From the NCBI GenBank assembly GCA_002050125.1, contig MWTA01000087.1, positions 1-38,066 of the forward strand: DNA of 38,066 bases, in the 5' to 3' direction. The notes under the pieces are model-generated. The model was not told where the DNA came from. It searched no databases and saw only the letters and a program-made list of their open reading frames with translations. Shown here piece after piece: positions 8,345 to 18,015 of the stretch (the first letter of the stretch is position 1; each line of letters opens with the position of its first letter). The stretch comes from Anaerolineae bacterium UTCFX2. GTDB lineage: Bacteria > Chloroflexota > Anaerolineae > Anaerolineales > UBA4823. The translations under genes and the position numbers were made by a program.

Positions 8345-10380
8345 CGCTTGAACAGGTGGATTGGTGGAAAGCAGCCCGGCTGGTGATGCTCTCGCGCCAG
8401 ATCGATGCGCTCGAGGTGAACCAGCTCACTCCCCAGGGAAAGGTGAACTACCAGTTTTCAGCTGGCGGGCACGAACTCGGTCAGGTGCTGCTGGGGATGG
8501 CGCTCGATCATCCTCACGATGCCGCGACCGCTTATTATCGCTCACGCCCGCTGATGCTGGCAAGCGGTCTGCGCCCGGTCGAGGCGCTGGCAGCCGGCAT
8601 GGGTCTCAGCGGCAGTCCAAGCCAGGGGCGCGACGCCGGCGTTATGTTCAACCTTCCCCGCCGGACGGGTCCTACGATCCTGCCCGCCTCGGGCAACGTG
8701 GGCTCCCAATACACCCCGGCGCTTGGCTGGGCGCAGGCGATCCGCTACCGTGAACGGACGCTCATGGAACAGGGCTGGCAGGGGGCGCTTGCTGCGGCGA
8801 CCGGCGGCGAAGCCAGCACCGCCGCAAACGGTTTCTGGGCGGCATTGAACGCCGCCGCCACGCTGGAGCTTCCCCTCTTGTTCTTCATCGAAAACAATTG
8901 CTACGGTTTGTCGGTGCCAGCCAGCCTGCAAACCCCGGGCGGGAGCGTCAGCGCGAACCTGGCGTGTTATTCGGGTCTCAAAGTGCTTTCCGGCGATGGC
9001 ACCGACCCGCAGGAAGCCTGGGAACTGGTTCGTCAGGCGGTCGAGCATGTTCGCCGCGGCGCCGGCCCCTGTCTGCTCGAGCTGTTCGTGGTGCGCCTGG
9101 CAGGGCACACTTTCATCGACGACCAGGCTTATAAACCACCCGCTGAGCAAGCCGAAGAAAAACAGCGCGATCCGTTTCAGCGTCTGAAGGATTATCTTGA
9201 CGACGCCCCGAAATGGGAAAAACTGGAGAACGAAGCCGCCCGCGAAGTGGAGGCGGCGCTGCAAGAAGCGGAAGCGCTGCCCGTAGCAGACACCGCCAGC
9301 ATCCGGCGGTATCTATTCTTCGAAGGCGAACCGCCCCAGCAAGGCGGGCTGCGCCCTGAAAACGCGCTCCTGCCAGCCGGCGCGAGCCAACCCCAGCCAT
9401 CCGGACCGCGCATCAATATGGTGGACGCCGTCCGCCAGACGCTCGAAGCGGAGCTCAAACGCAACCCGCGCATGCTGGTATTTGGGGAGGATGTGGGCGT
9501 CAAGGGCGGGGTGCACGGCGCGACGCTCGATATGCAGGCTCATTTTGGCGCCGAGCGCGTCTTCGACACCTCCCTCAATGAAGACGCCATCATCGGGCGC
9601 TCTGTGGGCTTGGCGCTGGCAGGCTTGCTGCCGGTTCCCGAAATCCAATTCCGCAAATACGCCGATCCGGCGCACGAACAGATCAGCGACCTGGGCACGC
9701 TGCGCTGGCGCACCGTCAACCGCTTCGCCGCGCCGGCGGTGGTGCGCATCCCGGTGGGCTTTGGCAAGAAGATCGGCGATCCCTGGCACAGCCTCAGCGC
9801 CGAAGCCGTTTTCGCTCACCTGCCGGGCTGGCGCATCGCCTACCCCAGCAACGCCGAAGACGCGGTCGGTCTGCTGCGCACCGCCCTGCGCGGAGACGAC
9901 CCCACCATGTTCTTCGAACACCGCGCGCTGCTGGATACGCCCGCCGGACGCCGCCCTTATCCCGGCGATGACTACTGCCTGCCCTTCGGTAAGGCAGCCC
10001 TCTTGTTGGAAGGGGACGAACTGACGCTGCTGACCTGGGGGGCAATGGTGGCGCGTAGCCTCGAGGCGGCAAAAGCTTTTCCAGGGCGGGTGCGCCTGCT
10101 CGACCTGCGCACCATCATCCCCTGGGACCAGGAAGCGGTTCTCGAAAGCACGCGCCTGACGGGCAGGGTGTTGATCGTGCATGAAGACACGCTCACCGGC
10201 GGCTTCGCCGGCGAGATCACCGCGGTGATCGCGAGCCAGGCGTTCACCGATCTCGACGCGCCGATCGAGCGCCTGGGGACGCCCGATGTCCCGATCCCCT
10301 TTAGCGTTCCATTGATGGACGCCGTCGTCCCGTCCGTCGAACGCATTCGGGAGAAGATTGGAGAATTGTTGGCGTTCTAA
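8341..10380 (+). CDS. Fused alpha-beta thiamine-dependent dehydrogenase E1
   Basis: A 679-residue fusion of the alpha and beta subunits of a 2-oxoacid (branched-chain or pyruvate-like) dehydrogenase E1. It decarboxylates a 2-oxoacid with thiamine diphosphate and transfers the acyl group to the lipoyl arm of E2. The alpha half carries the cofactor region GGEASTAANGFWAALNAA through IENNCYG (residues about 155-187). The first acidic residue of the textbook GDG motif is replaced by GGEA, as in the GEGST-type E1 family. The beta half starts near residue 358 (INMVDAVRQTLEAEL, LVFGEDVG, RIPVGFGKKIGDPWHS, VLIVHEDTLTGGFAGEI). The ATG at 8341 is chosen because it overlaps the upstream stop; an in-frame extension upstream is only antisense-like shadow. 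No E2 or E3 gene is in the window. Confidence 0.92.
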   Translation: MTLEQVDWWKAARLVMLSRQIDALEVNQLTPQGKVNYQFSAGGHELGQVLLGMALDHPHDAATAYYRSRPLMLASGLRPVEALAAGMGLSGSPSQGRDAGVMFNLPRRTGPTILPASGNVGSQYTPALGWAQAIRYRERTLMEQGWQGALAAATGGEASTAANGFWAALNAAATLELPLLFFIENNCYGLSVPASLQTPGGSVSANLACYSGLKVLSGDGTDPQEAWELVRQAVEHVRRGAGPCLLELFVVRLAGHTFIDDQAYKPPAEQAEEKQRDPFQRLKDYLDDAPKWEKLENEAAREVEAALQEAEALPVADTASIRRYLFFEGEPPQQGGLRPENALLPAGASQPQPSGPRINMVDAVRQTLEAELKRNPRMLVFGEDVGVKGGVHGATLDMQAHFGAERVFDTSLNEDAIIGRSVGLALAGLLPVPEIQFRKYADPAHEQISDLGTLRWRTVNRFAAPAVVRIPVGFGKKIGDPWHSLSAEAVFAHLPGWRIAYPSNAEDAVGLLRTALRGDDPTMFFEHRALLDTPAGRRPYPGDDYCLPFGKAALLLEGDELTLLTWGAMVARSLEAAKAFPGRVRLLDLRTIIPWDQEAVLESTRLTGRVLIVHEDTLTGGFAGEITAVIASQAFTDLDAPIERLGTPDVPIPFSVPLMDAVVPSVERIREKIGELLAF

Positions 10381-10399
10381 GGGCGACCCACGACTCCGG

Positions 10400-11155
10400 T
10401 CAATGGCTCAGGATCTGGGATAGAAAAAGCTGAGTGCGTTCTTCCTTTGGGTGATTGAAAATTTCTTGCGGGGTGCCGCCCTCGACAATCAAGCCGCCGT
10501 CGAAGAAAAACATCCGGTCAGCCACGGCTTTGGCAAAACCCATCTCGTGCGTGACGACCAGCATGGTCATGCCGCTGCGCGCCAGCTTAATCATCACATC
10601 TAAAACTTCTTTAATCATCTCTGGGTCCAGCGCCGAGGTAGGTTCGTCGAACAGCATGATCTTGGGCTGCATCGCCAGGGCGCGCGCGATCGCCACGCGC
10701 TGCTGCTGCCCGCCGGATAGCTGGCTGGGGAATTTTTCGGCTTGCTCAGGGATGCCGACGCGCACCAATAATTCCCTGGCGATCTCCTCCGCTTTATCAC
10801 GCCGCCATTTACGCACCTGGATCGGCGCCAGCGTAATGTTTTGCATCACCGTCATGTGGGGGAACAGGTTGAACTGTTGAAAAACCATCCCGGTCTCCAT
10901 GCGCACCTTCTCGATGTTGTTAACATCCTTGGTCAGCTCGATCCCGTCAATGATGATCGTGCCGCGCTGGTGGACCTCCAACCGGTTGAGAGTGCGGATG
11001 AACGTGGACTTCCCCGAACCGGAAGGCCCGAAGATCACGATCACTTCGCCCTTCTGGACCGTCATATTGATCCCTTTCAATGCCTGAAAATGTCCAAACC
11101 ATTTTTGGACGTCGCGGCAAATGATGATCGGTTCGCTGTTGGTCTCATCCGACAT
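10400..11155 (-). CDS. glnQ: Polar amino acid ABC transporter ATPase (GlnQ type)
   Basis: A 251-residue ABC ATPase of the polar amino acid uptake family. It shows Walker [10 protein letters not shown] (43-51), the Q-loop region [14 protein letters not shown], signature LSGGQQQR, Walker [13 protein letters not shown] and the H-loop [10 protein letters not shown]. The close match to GlnQ/HisP motifs gives the substrate class (glutamine, glutamate, arginine and similar), not the exact amino acid. GGGAGG precedes the ATG. Neither a permease nor a solute-binding protein lies next to it, so it must work with transporter parts encoded elsewhere or be the remnant of a dispersed operon. Confidence 0.93.
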   Translation of the reverse strand: MSDETNSEPIIICRDVQKWFGHFQALKGINMTVQKGEVIVIFGPSGSGKSTFIRTLNRLEVHQRGTIIIDGIELTKDVNNIEKVRMETGMVFQQFNLFPHMTVMQNITLAPIQVRKWRRDKAEEIARELLVRVGIPEQAEKFPSQLSGGQQQRVAIARALAMQPKIMLFDEPTSALDPEMIKEVLDVMIKLARSGMTMLVVTHEMGFAKAVADRMFFFDGGLIVEGGTPQEIFNHPKEERTQLFLSQILSH

Positions 11156-11222
11156 CGCGGTTCCTCCCGGCTGCTCAGGTTGTTTCCGATCCGAAACCTT
11201 ATTTTAGCATTGTTTTGGGTTT

Positions 11223-11696
11223 TTATCCGCGCGCGACCGGCGCAAGTCGCGCCCCGGTCAGTTCTACCAGCGCCTCAACCGGCAGGAGGATATTCAGCCC
11301 CCGCTGACCGCCAGAAATATAAATTTCATCCCAGAGGATCGCCGATTCGTCGAGCCACACCTCAAAACCGCGGTTGAGCAGCGCCAACGGGGAGATGCCG
11401 CCGGCTTGCAAGCCGGTCAACTGCTCGGCTGCGCGCTGGGTGGGCAGGTTCACTTTTTTCTCCCCGAGAGCCTTTGCAAGCGCTTTGAGGTCAACCTCTT
11501 GCGGACCCGGCACCACCGCCAAAACCGGCTTACCTTGCCCCTCGCGCACAACAACAATCGTCTTGTACACCTGTTCGGCGGGAACGCCTAGATGTTGGGC
11601 AGTTTCCAGCGCGCCGAGCTTTTCCGCCGGCAGCTCGAACGCGGTGTAAGGGATCTTGCGCGCGTCCAACAGCCGGGTGACGTTGTTCGCTTTCAT
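11223..11696 (-). CDS. ybaK: YbaK/EbsC-type aminoacyl-tRNA deacylase
   Basis: A 157-residue YbaK-family protein, which hydrolyses Cys-tRNA(Pro) misacylated by prolyl-tRNA synthetase. Conserved family stretches are visible: KTIVVVREGQGKPVLAVVPG, LGEKKVNLPTQRAAEQLTGLQAGGISPLAL and the C-terminal ISGGQRGLNILL. The reading frame opens 12 codons earlier (11732), but the family normally begins MKANNVTRLLDARKIPY, so the ATG at 11696 is preferred. It sits between the GlnQ ATPase and the histidine kinase on the same strand, 63 bases after the kinase stop, with no obvious functional link. Confidence 0.9.
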   Translation of the reverse strand: MKANNVTRLLDARKIPYTAFELPAEKLGALETAQHLGVPAEQVYKTIVVVREGQGKPVLAVVPGPQEVDLKALAKALGEKKVNLPTQRAAEQLTGLQAGGISPLALLNRGFEVWLDESAILWDEIYISGGQRGLNILLPVEALVELTGARLAPVARG

Positions 11697-11759
11697 GCTG
11701 CAATCCGATCGCTTTCTACCCGCTTTTATCATCCAGCCCTGGGGAGCCTGAATGCGGGC

Positions 11760-13112
11760 TTACGCCAGCGGCAGGCTCAGCGTGAAAACCGCCCCGCCTT
11801 GAGGGTGGTTCGCCGCCGTCAAACTCCCGCTATGCGCTTCCGCCAAGTTGCGGGCAATCGCCAGACCCAGCCCGCTGCCTCCGCCCGTGCGGCTGCGCCC
11901 GCGATCTGCCCGGTAGAAGCGCTCGAAGAGGTGCGGCAGCGCCTCGGCTGGGATCCCCGGTCCGCTGTCGTGCACGCTCACAACCGCGCGATCAGCCTGC
12001 TTGGCTGTTTCCAAAGTGATATGCCCGCCTTCTGGCGTAAAACGCAATGCATTGGAAAGCACGTTGTTCAAAATCTGCTCCACACGCAAGGGGTCAGCCG
12101 ACACAACCAGAGGTCCAGCCGGCGCAGGTGAGGGTTTCAGCAGCAGCTCAACCTGCTGGGCGTCTGCCTGCGGGCGAAAGCGTTCGAGCAGGCGCGCCAG
12201 CCATTCATCGAAATCGATGCGCGCCCGCTCCAGCTTCAGTTCGCCGGCGTCTGCCAGGGCGAGCGTGCGCAGGTCATCCACCAACCGGGTAAGCAGCCGG
12301 TTTTGTTCTAGCGCCGGTTCCAACGCCGCGGGGCTCAGATCGTAGACGCCATCCTGCAGCGCTTCCAGATTGGCGCGCTGTACCGCCAGCGGGTTGCGCA
12401 ATTCGTGAGCGATATCCGCGGTCAGCACGCGGCGGCTTTCCTCCGCTTGCTGAAGCGAATCAGCCATGCGGTTGAAAGTCTGCGCCAGCACACTCAGTTC
12501 TTCCCAACCCTCGATCTCCACTCTCTGTGAGAGGTCGCCTTCGCCCAGGCGGCGCGCCGCGCCGGTCAAGAGGCGCACAGGCTGCATCAGCCGGTACGCC
12601 AGCAGAAGCGAGAGCAGCAGTGCCAGCCCGCCGGCGATCAACGCGGCGGTGACGGCGGCGCTGGTCAAGCGGTTGACCAGGAAGCGCTCCTCCCGCAGGG
12701 GAGCGTTCATGCCGCCCTCAGCCAGCAAGTAACCGACCGTCTGACCGTTCACTATCAGCGGGATCGCATCGCGCCTTTGGGAGCGGGTGAGGCTTCCAAC
12801 AGGGGCGGCAGCCGAATCGCTCATCAACACCCCATGCGCATCCGCCAGACGCAGGCGCTGGTTCATCATCCCGCCCATCATGCCCGGACCGTGCCCTCGT
12901 CCGGCTTGCAGCAGATCGCCCGCCCCTTGCCAGGAGCCATGCGACTGGTAGTAAGCCTCCAACTCTTGCGCCAGACCGCCTTGACCGATCATCCCGCCGC
13001 GGTACATGAACGCGCGCACCGCGGTGGTGGTATTGCGGGCGGCGATCACCACCACCCCCACCACTGAGACCAGGATAATCAAGGAAAACGAAAGTAAAAG
13101 GCGCAGCCGCAT
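11760..13112 (-). CDS. Sensor histidine kinase with HAMP domain and Met-rich extracellular loop
   Basis: A 450-residue membrane histidine kinase. TM1 is about residues 6-24 and TM2 about 151-172, enclosing an extracytoplasmic region of about 125 residues that contains a Gly/Met/His-rich patch (GRGHGPGMMGGMMNQ, about 71-85). HAMP follows (about 174-226), then HisKA with the phospho-accepting His236 in ADIAHELRNPLA, then HATPase_c with N box (ILNNVLSNALRFT) and G boxes (DSGPGIP, SGLGLAIA). It starts 6 bases after the stop of its OmpR-family partner, so the two are one transcript. The Met/His patch may bind a soft metal, because the secreted protein encoded upstream has a similar patch. That is inference; an envelope-stress signal is equally possible. 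Confidence 0.94.
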   Translation of the reverse strand: MRLRLLLSFSLIILVSVVGVVVIAARNTTTAVRAFMYRGGMIGQGGLAQELEAYYQSHGSWQGAGDLLQAGRGHGPGMMGGMMNQRLRLADAHGVLMSDSAAAPVGSLTRSQRRDAIPLIVNGQTVGYLLAEGGMNAPLREERFLVNRLTSAAVTAALIAGGLALLLSLLLAYRLMQPVRLLTGAARRLGEGDLSQRVEIEGWEELSVLAQTFNRMADSLQQAEESRRVLTADIAHELRNPLAVQRANLEALQDGVYDLSPAALEPALEQNRLLTRLVDDLRTLALADAGELKLERARIDFDEWLARLLERFRPQADAQQVELLLKPSPAPAGPLVVSADPLRVEQILNNVLSNALRFTPEGGHITLETAKQADRAVVSVHDSGPGIPAEALPHLFERFYRADRGRSRTGGGSGLGLAIARNLAEAHSGSLTAANHPQGGAVFTLSLPLA

Positions 13113-13118
13113 CGCGGT

Positions 13119-13805
13119 TTATCCACCTGAACGAATGAAACGGTATCCGACGCCAAAGACCGTTTCGATGTATTTGGGGTTCTTCGGGTCGGGTTCCAGC
13201 TTGGCGCGCAGGTTCTTGATGTGCGCGTCGATCGTGCGTTCGTAGCCTTCATACGCTGCCCCCTGACCCGCCTCCAGGAGCTGCAAGCGCGAAAAGGCGC
13301 GCCCGGGCTGGGCTGCCAGCGCGGCGAGCAGGTTGAATTCGGTTGGGGTCAGATCCAGCAAATCGCCGCCCCGGCGGACGGCGTGTCCCTCCAGGTCGAT
13401 CTCCAGATCGGCGGCGCGCAGCACCCGCGGGGTGCTGGGCGCGGCTTCGCTGCGGCGCAACAGCGCGCGCACCCGCGCCACCACCAGCTTTGGGGAAAAC
13501 GGCTTGGCGATATAATCATCCGCGCCCAGTTCCAGCCCAATCAACTGATCGGTCTCTTCGACCCGCGCAGTAAGCATGATAATCGGCGTGTCCGATTTGC
13601 GGCGGATCTCCCGCGCCACGTCCAGTCCGTCCAGCCCGGGCAAATTCAGGTCGAGCAGCACCAGGTCGGGGCGCTTCTGCTCCCACAGCGACAGCCCGGT
13701 ATCGCCGCGCCCGGCAGAGAGCACGCTGAAGCCCGCCTGCTCCAGGTAGGAGCGCAGCACTTTAACCAGTTCGGGTTCGTCTTCGACAATCAAGACCGTC
13801 GGCAT
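13119..13805 (-). CDS. OmpR/PhoB-family response regulator
   Basis: A 228-residue two-component response regulator. The receiver domain has the acidic pocket (VEDEPE), phospho-acceptor Asp52 in LLDLNLPGLDG, the switch Thr in MLTAR and Lys101 in AKPFSP. The C-terminal winged helix (about 130-226) ends in the typical RTIDAHIKNLRAKLEPDPKNPKYIETVFGVGYRF. The downstream kinase starts 6 bases later. A TATAAT at 13843-13848 gives the pair its own promoter, separated from the upstream Met-rich gene by a strong terminator. A 7-4-7 direct repeat in front of that gene is a plausible target for this regulator. Confidence 0.96.
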   Translation of the reverse strand: MPTVLIVEDEPELVKVLRSYLEQAGFSVLSAGRGDTGLSLWEQKRPDLVLLDLNLPGLDGLDVAREIRRKSDTPIIMLTARVEETDQLIGLELGADDYIAKPFSPKLVVARVRALLRRSEAAPSTPRVLRAADLEIDLEGHAVRRGGDLLDLTPTEFNLLAALAAQPGRAFSRLQLLEAGQGAAYEGYERTIDAHIKNLRAKLEPDPKNPKYIETVFGVGYRFIRSGG

Positions 13806-13842
13806 CGCAATCTCATTTAATCGAGCCTTGCGGCTGGTTTTT

Positions 13843-13848
13843 ATTATA
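13843..13848 (-). promoter_or_regulatory. -10 element of the regulator/kinase operon
   Basis: A perfect minus-strand TATAAT 37 bases upstream of the response regulator ATG, lying just past the terminator of the previous gene. No good -35 is seen, which could mean the promoter is activator-dependent. Confidence 0.6.
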
Positions 13849-13870
13849 CTCTTGGATGCTCTAAAGGCTT

Positions 13871-13903
13871 AAAAGCGCCGAACCCCGGAGAGGGGGTTCG
13901 GCG
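13871..13903 (-). terminator. Intrinsic terminator of the Met-rich secreted protein gene
   Basis: A perfect 11-bp GC-rich stem (13876-13886 with 13893-13903, loop GGAGAG) is followed in the minus direction by CTTTTAAGCCTTT. It lies 24 bases after the stop of the 13927-14496 gene and separates it from the regulator/kinase promoter. Confidence 0.85.
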
Positions 13904-13926
13904 TGGAGGCTAATATCTGGCAAGCT

Positions 13927-14496
13927 TTAGAAACCAGATGAAGGGGGGTTGCCGGCAGGGGGGAAACCCTGACCGCCCCAGCGGCCGCGGCCCATACCCT
14001 GGCAGCCGCCGAAACCGCCCTGCTGCTGCCGGTACTCCATCCGGCTCAGCATCCAATCCGCCTGCGCCTGGGTGATAACACCGGCTTCCACCATCTTGGC
14101 AAGCGCGGCTTTGCGCGCCTCGATCATCACCGCCTGGAACTCTTCCGCGCTCATGCCTTTGTCCTGAGCGACCTGCCACACCGTCTTGCCTGCGGCAAAG
14201 GCGGCTTGCAGGTCCGCCTCGGACATGCCCAGGCCTTCGGCAAGCGCAGCCTGCATGTATTCATGCATCGGGCCGTAGCCGTCCTGAGAGCGCTGTCCCC
14301 ACATTCCACCGGGCATCATTCCGCCGCGGGGCATCATCCCACCGCGACCTGGCATCATCCCGCCGCCATGCATTCCAGGCCCCCAGGGCGTTTGCGGCGC
14401 AGGGGGAGTGGGCGCCTGAGCGTTTGCGTAACTCACCCATCCAAAGGCTGCTACGCCAATGATCACCAGAGCTACGATTAAAGTGGTTTTTTTCAT
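13927..14496 (-). CDS. Secreted Met/Gly/His-rich protein, probable two-component output
   Basis: A 189-residue exported protein of unknown function. A signal peptide (MKKTTLIVALVIIGVAAFGW, cleavage likely near the ANAQA site) is followed by a Pro/Gly/Met/His-rich segment (about 35-75: GMHGGGMMPGRGGMM and similar units). A helical core of about 70 residues follows, with two short helix-turn units (LGMSEADLQAAFAAGKTVWQVA and VITQAQADWMLSRM). The tail is Gly-rich and contains one Cys. The helical pairs resemble small DUF2680/SHOCT-like folds, but I cannot assign a family. AAGGAG precedes the ATG. The gene lies directly upstream of a regulator/kinase pair whose sensor loop carries a similar Met/His patch, suggesting one metal or envelope stress circuit. 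Confidence 0.75.
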   Translation of the reverse strand: MKKTTLIVALVIIGVAAFGWVSYANAQAPTPPAPQTPWGPGMHGGGMMPGRGGMMPRGGMMPGGMWGQRSQDGYGPMHEYMQAALAEGLGMSEADLQAAFAAGKTVWQVAQDKGMSAEEFQAVMIEARKAALAKMVEAGVITQAQADWMLSRMEYRQQQGGFGGCQGMGRGRWGGQGFPPAGNPPSSGF

Positions 14497-14554
14497 TTGT
14501 CATCTCCTTTTCAATGTTCCAATATTACAAGGATCAGGCATTGGAACTGACCTT

Positions 14555-14589
14555 ATCATATCCTTGAGTTATGAAGAAATTGTGAAGAA
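14555..14589 (-). promoter_or_regulatory. Putative OmpR-type direct repeat and -10 of the Met-rich gene
   Basis: On the minus strand two identical heptamers TTCTTCA (14589-14583 and 14578-14572) are separated by 4 bases, an 11-base period. They are followed after 11 bases by -10 TATGAT (14560-14555). This 7-4-7 repeat placed one turn before the -10 has the layout of PhoB/OmpR-activated promoters that lack a -35. A perfect 8-bp inverted repeat (14516-14523, 14540-14547) lies in the leader between this promoter and the gene. Confidence 0.55.
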
Positions 14590-14622
14590 CTTATGGGGAT
14601 GCTGTGTGGATCGGGCTAACCT

Positions 14623-16662
<2,040 letters not shown>

Positions 16663-16668
16663 GCGCCG

Positions 16669-16674
16669 ATTATA
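16669..16674 (-). promoter_or_regulatory. -10 element of uvrB, leaderless spacing
   Basis: A minus-strand TATAAT is followed by only 6 bases (CGGCGC) before the uvrB ATG, so transcription would start at or next to the initiator codon. An AGGAG tract just upstream is 12 bases from the ATG and would not be transcribed from this promoter. Confidence 0.6.
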
Positions 16675-16724
16675 CTCCTGTTCACTCAGGCTGCCCCGCG
16701 GGGTCAAAACGAGCATTCGCAAGA

Positions 16725-16753
16725 TTGACGGAAGCGGCTGGAAAGAGTATCAT
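16725..16753 (+). promoter_or_regulatory. Promoter of the RNase P RNA gene
   Basis: -35 TTGACG (16725-16730), 17-base spacer, -10 TATCAT (16748-16753). The predicted +1 at about 16760 coincides with the 5' strand of helix P1. Confidence 0.85.
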
Positions 16754-16760
16754 ACTCATA

Positions 16761-17199
16761 CCAGGTCGGTCGGGCGATCGCTGGACGATCAAGCTGATGC
16801 AAGATTGGTTCAGAGGAAAGTCCGCACTCCGTAGAGCGCGCTGCCGGGTAACACCCGGGGCGGGGGCTGGCTGCCAATCCACGGATTGGCGGGCGGTTAC
16901 CTGCCGGATCGGGCCACAGAGACACAGCGCCGGCGCAGCCGGCAAGGGTGAAAAGGTGGTGTAAGAGACCACCGGCGCGCCTGGCAACAGGCGCGGCCAG
17001 GCAACCCCCAGCGGGAGCAAAGCCAAGCAGGGACAAACGGGCGCAAGCCCGGGGAGGCGGCTCGTCTCCCTCGCGCTCTTTACCGAGCGCCAGAGTCCCG
17101 GGTAGGCTGCACGAGCGGCGCGGAGACGCGCCGCCCAGATAGATGATCGCCGGGGCAGGGCGACCTGCCTTACAGAATGCGGCTTACAGACCGGCCTGG
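16761..17199 (+). ncRNA. rnpB: RNase P RNA, bacterial type A
   Basis: This is the catalytic RNA of RNase P, which removes 5' leaders from pre-tRNA. The universally conserved GAGGAAAGTCC is at 16813-16823, AGATAGATGATCGCC at 17137-17151 and the 3' conserved ACAGAATGCGGCTTA from 17172. The ends pair as helix P1: 16761-16771 with 17189-17199, 11 bp including one G-U. About 439 nt is somewhat longer than the usual 350-400 and reflects GC-rich extended stems, for example around 17114-17135. Consensus-like promoter elements precede it with exact spacing. No clear intrinsic terminator follows before the DoxX gene. Confidence 0.95.
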
Positions 17200-17305
17200 A
17201 CAAACCCCCCTCAGGAATTATTCACTATCCTCTAATGCACACAGCATAACAGGATGATTATGATTGTGTTTGTAGCATTAAAGAATTCTTTGTCAGGAGG
17301 GCAGC

Positions 17306-17872
17306 ATGGCAACACAAATCCGGGGTCAATACATTACCATATCCGACCCACCCATAGTCAAGGAACTGTTTGGCAACACCCGTTGGGCTTGGCTCTGGTT
17401 GATCGCCAGAGTCTATCTTGGGTATAACTGGCTGAATGCGGCGTCGGGAAAACTGAGCAACCCAGCCTGGACGGTTACGGGTGAGGCGCTGAAGGGTTTT
17501 TGGGCGCAAGCGGCTGCCGTTCCAGAGGCGCCGGCAAAATCTGCGATCGCATTCAATTGGTATCGCGCCTTCATCCAGTTCCTCCTGGACACTGGCAGCT
17601 ATGTCTGGTTTGCCAAGCTGATCGTTGCAGGCGAGCTTCTGATCGGCATTGCGCTGATCCTGGGAGCTTTCACGGGCATCGCGGCTTTTATGGGCGGCTT
17701 TATGAACTGGAATTTCATGATGGCTGGCAGCGCCAGCATCAACCCGGTCCTGTTCTCCCTTTCGATCCTGCTCATCCTGGCTTGGAAGACCGCCGGATGG
17801 TGGGGTCTGGACCGCTGGCTGTTATCCCAATTGGGCACGCCCTGGAGACCTGGGAAGCTGTTTGCCGAGTAA
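17306..17872 (+). CDS. DoxX/DoxD-family membrane protein
   Basis: A 188-residue membrane protein of the DoxX family, related to the large subunit of thiosulfate:quinone oxidoreductase. About four hydrophobic segments are visible (WAWLWLIARVYLGYNWL near residue 30, FAKLIVAGELLIGIALILGAF, FMGGFMNWNFMMAG and FSLSILLILAWKTAGWW). The N-terminal motif RVYLGYNWLNAASGKL is typical of the family. GGAGGG lies 5 bases before the ATG. Many DoxX proteins have no proven substrate; redox or membrane stress roles are known for relatives. No partner gene is adjacent, and the RNase P RNA upstream has its own promoter. Confidence 0.88.
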   Translation: MATQIRGQYITISDPPIVKELFGNTRWAWLWLIARVYLGYNWLNAASGKLSNPAWTVTGEALKGFWAQAAAVPEAPAKSAIAFNWYRAFIQFLLDTGSYVWFAKLIVAGELLIGIALILGAFTGIAAFMGGFMNWNFMMAGSASINPVLFSLSILLILAWKTAGWWGLDRWLLSQLGTPWRPGKLFAE

Positions 17873-17881
17873 GCGGCATGA

Positions 17882-17916
17882 TGCGCCGCCCATAAGGGGA
17901 TCTTTGCGGCGGCGCA
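17882..17916 (+). terminator. Hairpin after the DoxX gene (weak terminator candidate)
   Basis: An 8-bp inverted repeat (TGCGCCGC at 17882-17889, GCGGCGCA at 17909-17916) begins 10 bases after the DoxX stop. The loop is 19 bases and there is no T tract, so termination is uncertain. Confidence 0.35.
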
Positions 17917-17973
17917 CCGCATAAGCCAACCGCGCGCCCGTGTTGTGCAATAACAAGGCGAAATGAAGTCTCG

Positions 17974-17998
17974 TGTGGATCAAGGTATAATATCCACA
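17974..17998 (+). promoter_or_regulatory. -10 element of the GNAT gene inside an inverted repeat
   Basis: TATAAT at 17986-17991 is framed by TGTGGAT (17974-17980) and ATCCACA (17992-17998), a perfect 7-bp inverted repeat with an 11-base spacer. A protein bound to both arms would cover the -10. AGGAGG (17999-18004, overlapping the end of this region) serves the gene. Confidence 0.5.
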
Positions 17999-18015
17999 GG
18001 AGGCTTCTAGCTGTT

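Noticed and set aside
9313-10182. Minus-strand open frame of 289 codons
   Set aside because: Antisense to the E1 beta half, no ribosome site, no recognisable motif.
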